A stretch of 64,000 bases of DNA from Plenodomus lindquistii (lineage: Eukaryota; Ascomycota; Dothideomycetes; Pleosporales; Leptosphaeriaceae), in NCBI GenBank assembly GCA_025504975.1, contig JANUWI010000001.1:4092001-4156000 (forward strand). Direction: 5' to 3'. The notes beneath the pieces are model-generated. The model saw only the letters and a program-made list of their open reading frames with translations, had not been told where the DNA came from and made no database searches. Of this stretch, positions 1-11,909 are shown in pieces (within the stretch, counting starts at the first letter, position 1; every line of letters starts with the position of its first letter). Made by a program: the position numbers and the translations under genes.

Positions 1-39
1 TTTTTTAGACACGCAGTAGGTGCCTGCGGAGGGGGATGA

Positions 40-1390
40 GGAGTAAAGCAGAGCTGAGGAATGGGGGATATATACACATCCCTCCGGAACCTTTTGTGCG
101 GGCCTTCGAGACGTGCTCATCGAATGGATGTACCAAGTTTCAAAAATCCCATCTCAAAAAAGAGCACACGCTGCTTTCATGAATACCCTCCGAACATTTT
201 CGTAGGTGCCAATTTCAAGACAGAACATAGCCAGCCCTTTTTGAGTTCTGTGAGAACGGGAAGCGCATACATGAAACCGTCGCATTTCAGATTTCAAAAA
301 TCGCAGTGCGCAGCTGCAGCTTCCGATAAGGTAGGACAAAGATGGAGCGTAAGGAAAGGCTTGTATACCCAACCCTCCCTAACATGTATCAGGTTTTCAA
401 GACCGCGCTCATATCGTTGAACTTCATGATTTTGAAGATCAAGACCGAGCAGCAAAGCACGCTCCTGCCATTTAGTGCTACCTTTGCGTTTTCAATTGAA
501 GGCCCACCGCTGTCAGAGGGTAAAACATGGATCGCATCTTGCATGTTTTGCGAGAGCAGGATGCTCACACTTACGAATCCTGTGCGTGAGTTTTCAAAAA
601 GCGTGAGAGCGACTGCTGATGAGGAAAGACCAAGAAGTTATAGAAATGAGAGGTTTATATACCCATCCCCACCTTGACCTCTCAAAACGTGCTCATTCAA
701 TGATGTACTCGGCCTTTTTGGATCAATGTTTTGGAAAAAAAGAGGACGCTGCTCACATGCGCTTTTCGTCTTTCGTTTTTAACAGATCTCAGTCTCAGGA
801 TAGAACATCGATTGCGTGCTTGTGGGTTTGGGCAACGGCAGGCTTACGCGCGCTCGTCATTCATGAAGTAGCAACTTCTTTTACTTAAACCAATAACTGT
901 CCCCTTTTTCCTTTTTCATTACTCCTAGTCAGAGTGCAGAACATAGTAGAATCCCTTTATTGTTTCAGAGAACCAAGAACTCACGCATCGAGCCTGGAAT
1001 TGAAACTTTTGAGAAACGGCAATGCGCAGCTGCGGATGAAGAAAGATGGCAAGGTAGGGCGCGAGGAGAGGAGGTTTATTTACCCACCTACCTTTCTTCA
1101 CCCTCTCAAAACGCGGTCACAGCTCATCCAATGATGATGTCAGACTTTTGAACATCAAGCCCAGGAAGGGAGGACGCTGCTCCCATGGTTTCGTTCCCTT
1201 GTGTTTTCAAGAGACTTCGGTCCCAGGAACATATACCACGTCCTTGCTGTTTTGCAGAATTGAAGACTCACACATTCGCTTATGCATTGTAAATTTTGAG
1301 AAAATGCAACGCGCGACTGTAGAATGGTGAGACACAGCGAGGCAGTTGGAGGGAAGGTTTATATACACCTATTCCTTATCGAAAGTCAGT
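40..1390 (+). repeat. Array of about five diverged ~290-bp units, each headed by a TATA-like box
   Basis: TATA-like boxes in a G/A-rich then C-rich context lie at 68-75, 361-368, 654-662, 1075-1083 and 1358-1366, spaced 293, 293, 421 and 283 bp. After each box the units share blocks in the same order: a CTCAAAACGTGCTCATYCAA-like block with an ATG 45-60 bp after the box, a GAGGACGCTGCTC block, a TTTTCAAGA block, a CAGGANAGAACAT block, and before the next box TTTTGAGAAA, GCGCAGCTGY and GATGARGAAAGATGG. Identity is patchy, so the copies are old. No reading frame is shared by all units. The 655 and 1076 units do read similarly around a GxEDAA motif, so a decayed short coding region is possible. 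Noncoding transcription units driven by the TATA boxes are the alternative. Confidence 0.7.
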
Positions 1391-2037
1391 CAGCCTGAGC
1401 ATGACATGTTATGTCAATACAATGCGGCGTCACGAAGACAGGCGGTGATCTCAAGTTGATTTTTCATATTGTTTGATAAGAGGTAAGCCCAAACCCCTCG
1501 CCAATGCATCATGCTGAGCCTACCCAACGTGACCAAGTATTCCGCCCTGCAAGCCCTGAGATACGCCTCATCAATGACCAAGGCGCTTGGTGATGGCATG
1601 ATGGCCGTAACTGCACTCGTAAATCGCAAAAACAGACAAATGCAAGACATACGAGAAAGCCAAAAGAGAAGCTCCCTTTCCAGTCCAATCCGAGTCGTGT
1701 TTTGAAAACTGCATTGCATTCAAAACTGCATCCAAACATTGGGTCTGGGATGCACGAGCGTACAGGGTTGGTGACGCGATGTTTTGCAGGACCGCCAAGT
1801 AGCGACGTGCGTGGTGTAAGTGTACCATAGCCGTCGATGAAGACGGTGACGGATCGTGAACCCAATGACCACGGCAGCTCCATACCCAGAGAGAACGCGT
1901 GTCAGTACACACCGTTGAAGGTGGGGTAGATAGCCAATCCCTCCTTTTCGCACTTGCAACGGCCCAATCTCCAAATTATCGAACAGTCGAACCCACATAC
2001 CGTCACACTCGCGCAGGAGAATCCAAGTAGCTCTTCA
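1391..2037. other. Intergenic, downstream of the first minus-strand gene
   Basis: No convincing gene is seen. Several overlapping short open frames on both strands carry no recognisable motif. Confidence 0.5.
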
Positions 2038-3928
2038 CTACTTCAGCGCCCTCTTGAAGAATGGGCCGCGATAAGCCTCCAGACCTTTATCGTTGTCTAG
2101 ACCCAGGAACGCTGAAGGATAATCATTACACATCAATCGCTTGTCTTTCGCGTCCATCGAGATGCCAGTCTTGAAGATACCCTCCTCGTAGAGCCTATTG
2201 ACCAAGCAATAACTGTGTATGGCCAGTGGACCGATCTTCTTGAGCATAGTTGCGTAAACGACCTTCATGCGGTCGACCTCTTCTCGATGGCGGCAGAATT
2301 TAAAACCATAATCCCGCTGCAGGCAGGCAGGCGGTTCGACTTGAGAACCTGAGCAAATGAACTGCTTGAGGCGCCAGACTGTGGGACGCTTCTCGGGTGA
2401 CGTGTTCAGGAAGAGCTCGAGATGGGGGAAGCCTCTGCGGAAGTGAGAATACTCTTTCGCGTCGAACAGCCGTACCAGGTCGCCGGTCTCAACAGCTTTC
2501 ATGAGTTCTCCAAACGCTACCTCCGGGCTTTTGGCTTCCTTGATTATGGTCGCGTAAAGTCTGCCTAGATAGTATTCGTCCTCTTTATCTCTCGTAGCTG
2601 CGAACCCAAATTGATACCAGGTCTCCGATTCGACTGGGGGCAAGGCGCCGCGCAGGACAGCGGCGATGAGGTGGGCAGTGATTTGTTTGCTGGCAGGTTC
2701 AAGGCGATAAAGAGTGAGGTTGCGGTCGCTCAAAGGAAGGTAGGGTCGGACAGTGGCTAATGGATCAGCGTCGCTCTGAGTAGGAGCTTCAGCGACAGAT
2801 GCCTCAAACTGCTGAAGTCTTTTGGATTTCTCATTGAATGGAGTTGCAGGTGAGGTGACTCGAGCTGTAGGCTGAGGTGCTGCCGGTGGACGATTGGGGG
2901 AAGCGACCTGACGCGTGATACCATCGCTGAGTCGTACTTGTACTGTCGAAGTAGCCTTGTTACCATGTGTAGCTGGGGCAGTCCACTTTGAATGCGGTGA
3001 TGAAGGTGACTGTGACCGCATGGATGATAACACCCTCTTCTGCTGCGGCGCAAACTTGCCTGGCGCTTGAGATGGGCTGCCCGTGGGGCTCACAAACGAG
3101 ACCCGCTTTGATGATGATGACGATGATGATATGGGAGGAAGAATGAATGTGACATTTTCAAACGTCTTGGAAGAACCTGCGGCACGGACTAGAGTGCTGT
3201 ACACGCGTTCTGGGAAACCCAGCTCGCAGATAAGACGATAGATATCGCTGCTGAACGCAGAAGTACCGAGTAATTCGCGTAACCGATCTCGTAGCTGCAT
3301 GTTTACGCGCGTCATCTGGGAGGCATACTCAATAAGCATGTTGGTCTCTTTCATGGACTTGTTGTATGCATCGACCTTGTGGTGGAGATTGATGAGCTGG
3401 TTGCCTAATTCTCCGTCGATGATGGAACCACCGATCGCGACATCATTGACGCCGAACAAATTTGTTACAAAGTCATCAAATGAAAGTTTGTTGTTCTCGA
3501 ATGTATCATTCATTGCCTCGATAGTGTCCTTAGTAGATTCGTAGTTGAAAAGAAGTATCTCGTCGCGCAGCTGGCCACGGGCTGCGTCTTGGTTTGAACC
3601 TAGGGTTGTCAGGGAAGAACGATCAAGAGTGGCGCAGCAACTCACCTTTGGCTATCTGGCTCATAAACTTCTGGATCCCTTGAATGAGCACGCAAGTCTT
3701 CTTCTGGCCTGCTCTTGTTGGAAGACCAAGCCTTGCGTCAGGCGTGAGAGTGATGACCATGGAACGTTCCGAAACATTTTCCTCCATTTTCACTTTGAGC
3801 TTGAGTAGATGTTCAAGTCTCGTAATAAATCTTGTTTGCAGATTCTGTGGCGTCTGGAGGCCGGCCATTGGCGTGACGCCCATGGAGTCATCGATGAGGT
3901 CCTCTTCGGTGTTCATGTTGCTCGGCAT
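2038..3928 (-). CDS. Conserved-looking protein of unknown function, 614 aa, two exons
   Basis: Exon 1 runs 3928-3646 and exon 2 runs 3599-2038. The 46-nt intron (3645-3600) has a GTGAGT donor, a CTGAC branch and a CTAG acceptor, and joins the codons for AK and GSNQ in frame. I chose the ATG at 3928, ahead of an acidic stretch; the frame stays open a little upstream but without another ATG. The N-terminal third (about 40-250) is likely helical and charged. The middle (about 260-400) is low-complexity and rich in Ser, Pro and basic residues, with a run of serines near its start. The last 200 residues look folded and mixed alpha/beta. There is no signal peptide or membrane segment. I do not recognise the family. 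The intact long frame and clean intron argue for a real gene. Confidence 0.75.
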
Positions 3929-4464
3929 CTCGTGCTCAAAGTGTTTTGAAGACACGATGATGTGACCGCGTTGTATGGGTGTACTTCGTTTACCAGCCCT
4001 GGAAGCGAGCGAGCGGGTCGTTGGAACGGATGAAGATTGCGTCGTCCGGACGAGGATCCCCTGTTGTGAGACCGGCTGATCGTTGCTGTTATGTGCAGTA
4101 TGTCCAATACAATGATACCGTTGTGAGTTGTGCTCTCCGATGCTCCGAGGAGGAGTTGGTGGTCAAATCAATTAATGTATCCTCACCGAAGGCTTAGATG
4201 TAGCAGTGGAACTCAAGCCAGCCTCAACTAAGGCTCCAATGAAACAGACTAGTCCGAATTTGCTTCACCAAGGCTTTCTAATAGAAGTCGAACTTCACTC
4301 TCAATTTGCACACGTATGCGCGACCTACACCAACCCATCAGTCAGTCCAGTTCAACTTCACCCTCAAACAGCATCGATATGTACTCACGATTCTATTCGA
4401 CTGTTGTTGTACCGCAGTGCGCCTGCTTCCCTGGTCTGGTAAAAGCTTCAAAGTGGTGATGCTG
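3929..4464. other. Intergenic / upstream region of the 2038-3928 gene
   Basis: This holds the likely promoter and leader of the minus-strand gene. No other supportable feature is seen. Confidence 0.45.
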
Positions 4465-4510
4465 GTTGTAGTTGTAGTTGTAATTGTAGTTGTAGTTGTA
4501 GTTGTAGTTT
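4465..4510. repeat. (TTGTAG)n hexanucleotide microsatellite
   Basis: About seven to eight tandem copies of GTTGTA/TTGTAG with one A substitution. Read in reverse they give an Asn-Tyr repeat inside a spurious open frame. Confidence 0.9.
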
Positions 4511-4611
4511 TCAACTAGCAATAACGCTACCTCAGTCCGATCTGAGGGTCGCAGTCCGAGTGGCTTGGTATTGACAGGCGGCAGTGATTTGGCCGCCGTG
4601 GCGAGTACCAC

Positions 4612-4900
4612 GACTAAATTGAATACCGTCCGTGTATCCGGTTTTGTGTGAAGGCGGTGTACACCTCCAGGTAGCAGTCCCAGTATACGGATGGCACCAA
4701 GCGGTACTCCCTGGCGAGTCCGCGATTGAATTGAACACCTTGGGCGTATCCGTATCCGTTTTCGATTGAATACACGTGTGTGTGTGTGTGTGTGTGCCTG
4801 TCTCAGGCGGTGTGCTCCGTACCTTCCGTGGCGACTGAATTGAACACCTTGGGTGTTTCTTCGTCCAGTTAAACACACGTGTGTGTACGTGTATATGCTC
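4612..4900. repeat. Degenerate ~110-bp minisatellite, about three copies
   Basis: A GAYTGAATTGAACACCTTGG-like block starts at 4612, 4724 and 4833 (spacing 112 and 109 bp). Each copy is preceded by a GTGGCGAG-like segment and followed by a GTATCCGT/GTGTTTC segment, and a GGCGGTGT block recurs near 4652 and 4807. The copies are clearly related but diverged. Confidence 0.7.
4775..4796. repeat. (GT)n microsatellite
   Basis: An uninterrupted run of about 11 GT dinucleotides lies inside the second minisatellite copy. Shorter GT/CA runs occur at about 4877, 4963 and 5090. Confidence 0.9.
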
Positions 4901-5630
4901 ACCAGATAATCCTTCACCATGTATCTTCCGTGGGTATGGACGTTTAGAGTGACTCTGTACCTACACACACACACATTAGCATTATCCTCCACCCTTTCTC
5001 AAAACTCCCAACTCCCACCCCTCCCCTCACGCACTTACACTGTACCTCCAAACCCTCAATCTCCCAAATGTCGCAAAAATACGGGTGTGTGTAACCGTGT
5101 GTGTGTAGAGTGTAAAAGTCCTCAAACCCACTGAGCGGCGGGAGGTGAGGCTTCTTATAGACGTGAGCTAGCAGGCAGGCAGGCAACCGCACCGCCTTTA
5201 CCTTCTGCGCGCTCACGGGGCCGAGCGTGCGGGTGAGAGACGCGGGGAGGGCACTGCGACATCACAGTGCTGCAAACGCGCGGTGGGGTAGGGGTGCGCG
5301 CGTGATTGTGAGATTGAGGGGGGCGTAGTGGTGGGGTGACGACGAGGGAGTGAGTGGGGAAGGAGCGAGCGCAAACGCAGATGCGCGGATGGGAAGGGGA
5401 TTCAGATAGACGGTTACTAGCGGTGAAGAAGCGACCAAAAATTGAGTATGTGCTGTGGAATGCGGAGGGGCACAGAAGGAGATGTATTAACGATACTATG
5501 CCAGGCCAGGCGATGCGATGCGGTGCTATACAACAAGACCCAAAAAAAAGTCTTTACCACGCGTCCAAAAACCGCATCGTTCTATTCCCAAATTTACACT
5601 CACTCACTCACCCCCAATCCCTCAATATGC
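4901..5630. other. Intergenic, simple-sequence-rich, downstream of GPI13
   Basis: It contains CA/GT-rich tracts and a G-rich stretch around 5300-5400. No gene can be supported. It includes the 3' flank of the GPI13 gene. Confidence 0.5.
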
Positions 5631-8600
5631 TTATCCACCAAACCCAAAAACCTCCGCCACACTCACCATACTCATCCTGGCTCCCCAAAAGCTCACCGCA
5701 ATACCTACAACCTCGATGCTAAGCAACACCACACTACCAACCATCCACCTGGGGCTGAAGATGCGATAGAGCATCAAATGCCTCCTCAGATGCGCGGCCC
5801 AAATCGTCGTCGCAAAGTTGATGGTCGCGTAGAACAGGATATGCGTCGCTAACCCTTTAGCCAGCGTACTCAGCAGGCCCTTCTTCTGGACCTGGACTTT
5901 CCATAGTACGAGGCCGGGGACCGCGACAGCGCATAGAATCTGCGCGCCGAACGTGTTGAGCAGTACAATAATGGGTGTCCAGGGGTAGCGGATGGTAGAG
6001 AGGGGGATGAATGCGGATTCCCATTGGATACTGGCGAGTGTAGCTTGGTGTCCTGTTTTGAAGAAGTGGAAGCTTCCCAGTAAACCGAGGACTACAGGTC
6101 CAATGGAGGACTGACGCAGGTTGTTCGTGTCGATGATTTCGTAGAGGGAGAAGATCTGCCAGACGAGGATACCGATTGCGCCTGCACCGACGGGCTTCTG
6201 CAGCACAGCGATGGCGAGATACCATACCGTGACGAGCAGGGCGTAGCGACTACCGTGCACGTTAGCGTACCCGAGGATGGTGATGTTTTCCTTTGGGGTG
6301 TTGGCAGGGTCGGGAGTCGGGTCGTTAACGATGATGTTGAGGAGGGGTTTGGTCCAATTATAGATTGCGTAACCGAAGCCTAAAGCGATGAGGAGCACGA
6401 TTTGCGCGACGAATCGCTTGGTGATGCGTAGTATGTTCTCCCAGCCGGGTAGCCAGTCGCCGTCGTCAGCAGCATCGAGGGTCCAATATGCAGCGGAGAG
6501 CATAAGGCCTGCTCGAAGCGCGATGCCGATCCAGAGGGTGGCGTTGTGCTGGTAAGACTTTGTCCCTTCGTAGTAGGACTTGATGAATGTGGGGATAAGG
6601 AGCGCGCAAGTAACGGGAATGAGAAGCTGCCAGGGCGCCGAGGTGGTAGAGAGTGCGGACGCGTAGTAAGTAGATTTGCAGTAGGGCATCTGCTCTTCGC
6701 GGCAGAGGCGCGAGAAGCTGGCCACACGGAGAAGGACTGTAAAGAGGATAGAGTGGTAGATGCCCAGGGTTCGATCCGCGACGCGCTTTTGGCGAAAGGA
6801 GGAGATGATGGCGAGGACGCCAAAGGTGGTCAGGAAGTGCAGAAGGATCTCATCCTCCCAGATTGTGAACGAATTGGCTGCGAAGCCAGCTGACAGCGCC
6901 AGTGTGAAAACCAGACTCGTCCAGCCCCAGATACTGACTGGGACTGGCTTCATCAGGCGGTCTCGCAGCGACACCAGGGTGGAACTCGCGCCAATGATGC
7001 CCGACGCAGCAGATGCCACAATCATGACATGCTGTTTCGAGTCCTGGGGCATGAAGATGGTAGCACCCAGACCAATAAAGGCCCCTAAAGCCAAACCAAT
7101 AGCTCCACGGGTGAAGAAGATGGGTGTGATGATGGCGCGGTCGCCATTCAGTATCCTCGCGTACATGGCAAGCATCACAAGAGTAGCTCCCAGGATGACA
7201 ATGCCACTGACCATCTTGGGGATATCGAATCTTGCCCAAAGATCGCGACAAATGCGCAATGTATCGCGCTGATAGTCTGAGAAAGCAGTGTAGGCAGTGC
7301 GCATTTGCTCGCTGTTGGCCTTGGCCTTTCCGATAGAGTTCCAAGCATTGTTGGCGGTAGACCAGAAAGCCAGAGAGGAAGCCCTAGAGCTTGCCTCAAG
7401 ACCTCGAGCCTTTGCATACTGATCCTGATATCGATGGATCTGTGCGCCGGTGAGCCGGTTGATAGTCGCCAAATTCTCGTAGTCGTCGCCTTTTTTGCCA
7501 ACAAAGGCCTCTTCAATGGGCTTACCCAGGTTGTTGAAGGGGATCGGGAGACCCAGGAGCAGTGACAAGGTGGGAACGAGATCGATTTGGCCAACTGGCC
7601 TGGTCTTTGCATTGGCAGGAGGCGTCGTGTATGCGGCATCGGTTCGCCCAAAGATGCCCTTCTTCGAGTACATCCACAGCGCGGCCTGAATCTCATCGTC
7701 CGACTCGCCTCCATGGTCACCTTTTGCATCCATGCCATGGTCGCCCATGACTACCAGAAGTGTATCGTCATCGATTTCTTGAATCATACGAGTGAAAACC
7801 TCATCCATCTGGCCCAGCTTAGCCGTCATAGCAGGGTGATCCGGCCCGTAACGATGCCCTGCGTGGTCTACGCCCAGATAGTGTCCGAAGATAACATCCC
7901 ACTTGGTCCTGTTCGCCGCCTCCAAAAGTGGGAAGATGTGCTCCGTAACGCCATTATCCACCGTGTGCAAGTCCCAGACGTTGAACGAGTCGTACGCGTG
8001 GGTGAGGTTGGGCTCAAAGTAGTCGGGGAAGAGCGCATGCCAAGTGTCGTCACCGAGATGTACCATGCGCTTGCCAGCGTTTTTCAACTGCGCAACCAGG
8101 TTGTCTTCGTCAATGGCCGTGCCTGCAAAGTTGCTGCCTGCGTCAATGAACGTAGGCAGTGTACCAGTCGTAAGCCCCTTCAATCGCTGTAGTGTCGTCG
8201 TGGGGGGATCCGCAATGAATGGCAGGAGGAAGGCGTTGTCCGGCTGGTTCTTTGCGGTCTCATACAAGACTGGGATTGCGTCGTGGAAATGACGAGGAGC
8301 AATTGGAGGCGCCTGGGAAGGATTGGTTGCAGCAGCCGCGAGATCGACGGGCTCGAATTGGGCGGCAAAGGGTACCGTGAAGTCATATCTCAGAGCATCC
8401 ACGATAATTACAATGGCCTTGTCGAATGTCTTGGGGTGCCAGCAACCCTTGGTAGCATCACCTGGTGTGTACGATTTGGCAGGGTCGATCGGGGGATCGG
8501 CACACTCTGATTTGTGGTCGAGAACAAGGCGCGTAAGAAGAAAGCCGCTCGTGAAGAGGTAAATACCAGCAATGTGAAGTACTCTTGGATTTGTCAGCCA

Positions 8601-8869
8601 TTGAGCTTGTGTCCTGGTCGTGATAGACTGGGATTGTAGACTCGGGATGTGAAAACGTACAATACAAGTGTGAAGAATCCAGTAATCAGCCCATGCGCCG
8701 CCTTGAAATGCACCTGTGCAATCTTCTTCGCCTTGTCTGGATCAATGGTTCTCGCAGGTGGGTTCTGCGTCTGTGCCTGCTGTGGTGGCTGCTTCTTGGC
8801 CGCGGCTCTTCCGTTTTGGCTTCTGATGTCAGACAGCGGAGTAAAGACCTCGCCAGGGTTCACGTCCAT
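5631..8869 (-). CDS. GPI13: GPI ethanolamine phosphate transferase 3 (GPI13 / PIG-O), 1053 aa
   Basis: The enzyme adds phosphoethanolamine to the third mannose of the GPI precursor on the lumenal side of the ER. That group later links the anchor to protein. Exon 1 is 8869-8661 and exon 2 is 8583-5631, with a 77-nt intron (GTACGT to CAAG) that keeps the frame. A cytosolic N-terminus is followed by a first membrane segment (about 55-85). The lumenal alkaline-phosphatase-like catalytic domain shows the metal-binding motifs DALRYD (about 132), GHYLGVDHAGHRYG (about 303) and MGDHGMDAKGDHGG (about 349). About a dozen hydrophobic segments fill the C-terminal 600 residues. Length and order of parts fit PIG-O/Gpi13 better than Gpi7 or Mcd4. 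The ATG at 8869 begins MDVNPGE, the only good start ahead of the signal-anchor. Confidence 0.95.
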
Positions 8870-9690
8870 GGCGGCGGTCGGGCAATGCAGGCGGCAACGA
8901 GTGCAATGATGACAGGCAAACACAGATTAGGCGAATTGATTATAGAAAGTTGAAAGGGGGGCTCAATGGGCCTTAGGGAGCGAAAGAAGCCATGTGCAAA
9001 AAGTCGATGCGGAGTTGACGGAGGTGAGGAGCTGTCGCAAACAACGCGCACATGGATCCTAGTTTGGCCGAAACTAGCGATGATCTGCCCGAGCCATTGA
9101 GGTGCTTCGGGGGCACGCGTGAATTGCGCAACGTTTGGCGAGGCTGAAATACGAACCATGAGTGTCGCTGATCGTAGGTACGTGTGAGGAGGCGGTCATT
9201 GTGCATTGTTAGGCTTCACGGGCTGTAAGTTGTGGCAGCACTTGAAGACGCCACCAAATTTCACGTCGTTGCAGGGTCTTTGACAAAATGTCTGTATTGC
9301 TTGGCTTCTCGCGCTGCTTCAAAGCAGTCGCTCTCGAGAAAGAGAAGTTTGGCATATCATACATTAAGAAATAAAATCGGGGTATGTAACGAGGACATAA
9401 CCTCGGTGGAGGTGCGAGCAAGAACATGGCCCAAATACATCCCAGCAGGTATGCACCCCAGAAATATACAAAGAGGATAGTCTACTCCCTGAGATCACTC
9501 TGATCGAGTCCAGAGCTCAGGGAGGAGAGGAAAAAAAACAGCTGACAGGCAGCGCGCTAAGTATAGCCGTCATCAGAGAATAAGTCGATCATAGCCAAGT
9601 GGCTGGGAGGGGCCCGCTTGGGTGCCAGGCGTATGTGTTCGTTATAGCCTGGTGCCGGGGATTGACGTTTTTGAGCGTTGAAGGCTTTGT
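8870..9690. other. Intergenic between GPI13 and the 9691 gene
   Basis: Upstream region of GPI13 and 3' flank of the next minus-strand gene. Only short, motif-free open frames are seen. Confidence 0.5.
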
Positions 9691-10209
9691 TTAGGCGTAA
9701 TCCTTGTCGTTCTTCTCCTTCAATCCGCCGATGCGATCGAGATCTAGCGAGTCGAAGCGATCCGACGCGTCGCGCTGGTATGGGGGTAGGTCGTCCTCGT
9801 TGACAGGCTCTAGCCCAACACTGTGCTCTCCCACGCGAACAACAACAACGCGACCAGACTGGGGCTTGCCGGTGTCGTCGACTTCATCAGGAAAGGTGAT
9901 GCGGATCTCAGGAACGGGGCTAGTGGGTGTGCTGGCCATGAGGCCTTCCTTTTCCGAGTAGACGACGACAGACTTGCGATCCGTGGTGATTGTGAGGCGA
10001 CTGCGGCGCGATTGTGACTCGTCGTACTGGGGTAGCTGGTCGTCTTCGGCCTGCTTTCTGGCCCTGCGCAAGTTGCGGAGGAAGAAGAGGCCGCCAATGA
10101 GGGCCATGCCGAGGACGACGAGCACCAGCAGCGAGACGATGAGGGCAAAGTGTGTGGTGCTGAGGCCGCTGTCTGCGCCGCGTGCAGCGAGTTGCTTGAT
10201 GTTCATCAT
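9691..10209 (-). CDS. Small single-pass membrane protein of unknown function, 172 aa
   Basis: One uninterrupted exon. A short polar N-terminus (about 1-20) is followed by one strongly hydrophobic segment (about 21-45, rich in Leu, Val, Ile and Gly), then a basic RNLRRARKQ stretch. The positive-inside rule would place the long polar C-terminal part in the cytosol. The tail has a LPQYDES and a DLPPYQRD motif (PY-like sequences that could recruit Rsp5-type ubiquitin ligases; inference) and an SRRSRLTIT stretch. There is no cleavable signal peptide. Two adjacent Met codons open the frame. I do not recognise a named family. A similar architecture is common in filamentous ascomycetes. Confidence 0.75.
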   Translation of the reverse strand: MMNIKQLAARGADSGLSTTHFALIVSLLVLVVLGMALIGGLFFLRNLRRARKQAEDDQLPQYDESQSRRSRLTITTDRKSVVVYSEKEGLMASTPTSPVPEIRITFPDEVDDTGKPQSGRVVVVRVGEHSVGLEPVNEDDLPPYQRDASDRFDSLDLDRIGGLKEKNDKDYA

Positions 10210-11909
10210 GTTGATAGATTGGGATTTAATTGGTAGTATTGATGTAGTCGTTATGGCGTGTGAATGGCATGCAATATACTCTGGTGTATAGCGTGGGAAT
10301 TAGCGGGCGTAGATGCTGCGTCCTTGTCAGCTCTCATTGTCGGCCTTTGTTTTGTTGCATCGCCCTTTGTTTTGCGCCGTGGTGTTTGTGTGTTGCGATC
10401 GTGCGCTCGGCGGAATGTACGGGCGGGCTCACGGTGCGGATTGCTCGGGAATACACACCTTTTATTGCGCCTTGAAACTGCGGGGACGGGCAGTTGGGAA
10501 ACGAGTGACACAAGGGTTATGCAAAGAGCGAAGGCAGATACCGCTGAAAGAGTGAAGCGATATTCCGCAAAGAAAGATGGTGGACAACGGGTCGTGAAGA
10601 GGAGTGGAAGGACAAGGAGGTCGAAGGGGCCTGGGGCTGCCAGCACTATTGTTGGTGCTGGTGCAGGGTATAGCAGCCTGCGATGCCCCGATGCAGGAAC
10701 CAGCGAGAAATCCACGTCGGCCAGCGAATCAGCGCGAGCGGCGACTCGCATGGCGTGCGCTACGGCCGGGTGTGGAGGCGTGCAATCTCTCCATGACGGC
10801 ACACCACAACGTCCTCGAGCTCTACTTGGCCCTGCACGCGCCTGCACTTCGCTCCTTTGAGCGCCAGACGGGGGAAACGGTAAAGGAGGGGGTGGATGGG
10901 GGGTACGGCGACAGTCTGCTTGACCGTCATCAAACGTGAACCCCAAGAGCCGGCGACGCCAAAGAAACGGTGAGTCTCGTGCTTCTTAACAGGGCCAGGT
11001 ACGATAATAGCAACAGACGGGGATCAGCGTTCAGCCAAAATCTAGAACGCTCAATGTGGGTCGCCTCACCGCACCGTCTTTTGCACGTGCTGCATCGTAG
11101 TCAAAAGACCGCCAGATGTCATCATGCTAATTCTCTCAATTGTTGAATCAAATGGTGGACGTTATTTGCAGTATGACATACCAGGCAAGCACTCCTTCCT
11201 GTTGTGGCTGCCAAGTCCAAAGTCCGTTGTGTTTAGTGTGTTCCAAGTTTGATCGGGCGAAGTCACGAGTCACAATGGCTCCGATCTCCGATCCTCAACA
11301 ACACCAGCCCGCACATTACAAGAATCTAATGTCTAGCACAAAGGTGCCAAACAATCAACGCTCAGCATGTCAACTTTGCAGATCTTGTGCAATTCATCTA
11401 TGTTAGTCTTGTTTGCCTTCAATCAAGCGTCGTACAAGGAAGCCCAGCAGAAACATCCAGTTCACGAAGCAGCGGAAAGGCTAAGCTGAGTAACAGTCTG
11501 ACTTTGATGCATGCACAGTTGATGATCCTCCTCACATACCAATGCCTACCTAATCTAATTGTTGCCAATTGTAGTCCATGTTAAAGTAGCTCTTGATGGT
11601 TTGTTCTTACACTCAGACATGTACTCTGCACACACACTAGAATAACCGCCTACCATGGATGTGTGCATAGTCCATCAAGTTCGACGGTAGTTAGTCTGCC
11701 AAGCTGGCCATCTACCTTACTGCCCTCAGGTCACTCGCATTTATGCTAGGAAAAGAATGCTGCATACGACATAACTACAGATCGTTATTTTTATTCCTAG
11801 AACAAGGATAGATGTCGTGTATTGCACACCCTTGTACCCCACATTTCCCAAACTCCTCGACCTACACCGAACAATCAAAGTTTATGCTTTTCCGTCCCAA
11901 ACGCTGATC
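10210..11909. other. Intergenic, 1.7 kb
   Basis: The first 700 bp likely hold the promoter and leader of the 9691 gene. The rest shows only short frames without motifs. No RNA gene is recognised. Confidence 0.5.

Noticed and set aside
40..1390. Box C/D snoRNA genes as the explanation of the first TATA array (TGATGA-like blocks after the TATA boxes)
   Set aside because: The C-like block is not strictly kept and no paired CTGA box at a constant distance could be found; kept only as an untested possibility.
4393..4992. 199-codon minus-strand frame with Asn-Tyr and Thr-His repeats
   Set aside because: It is a read-through of microsatellites and the minisatellite, with no non-repeat conserved part.
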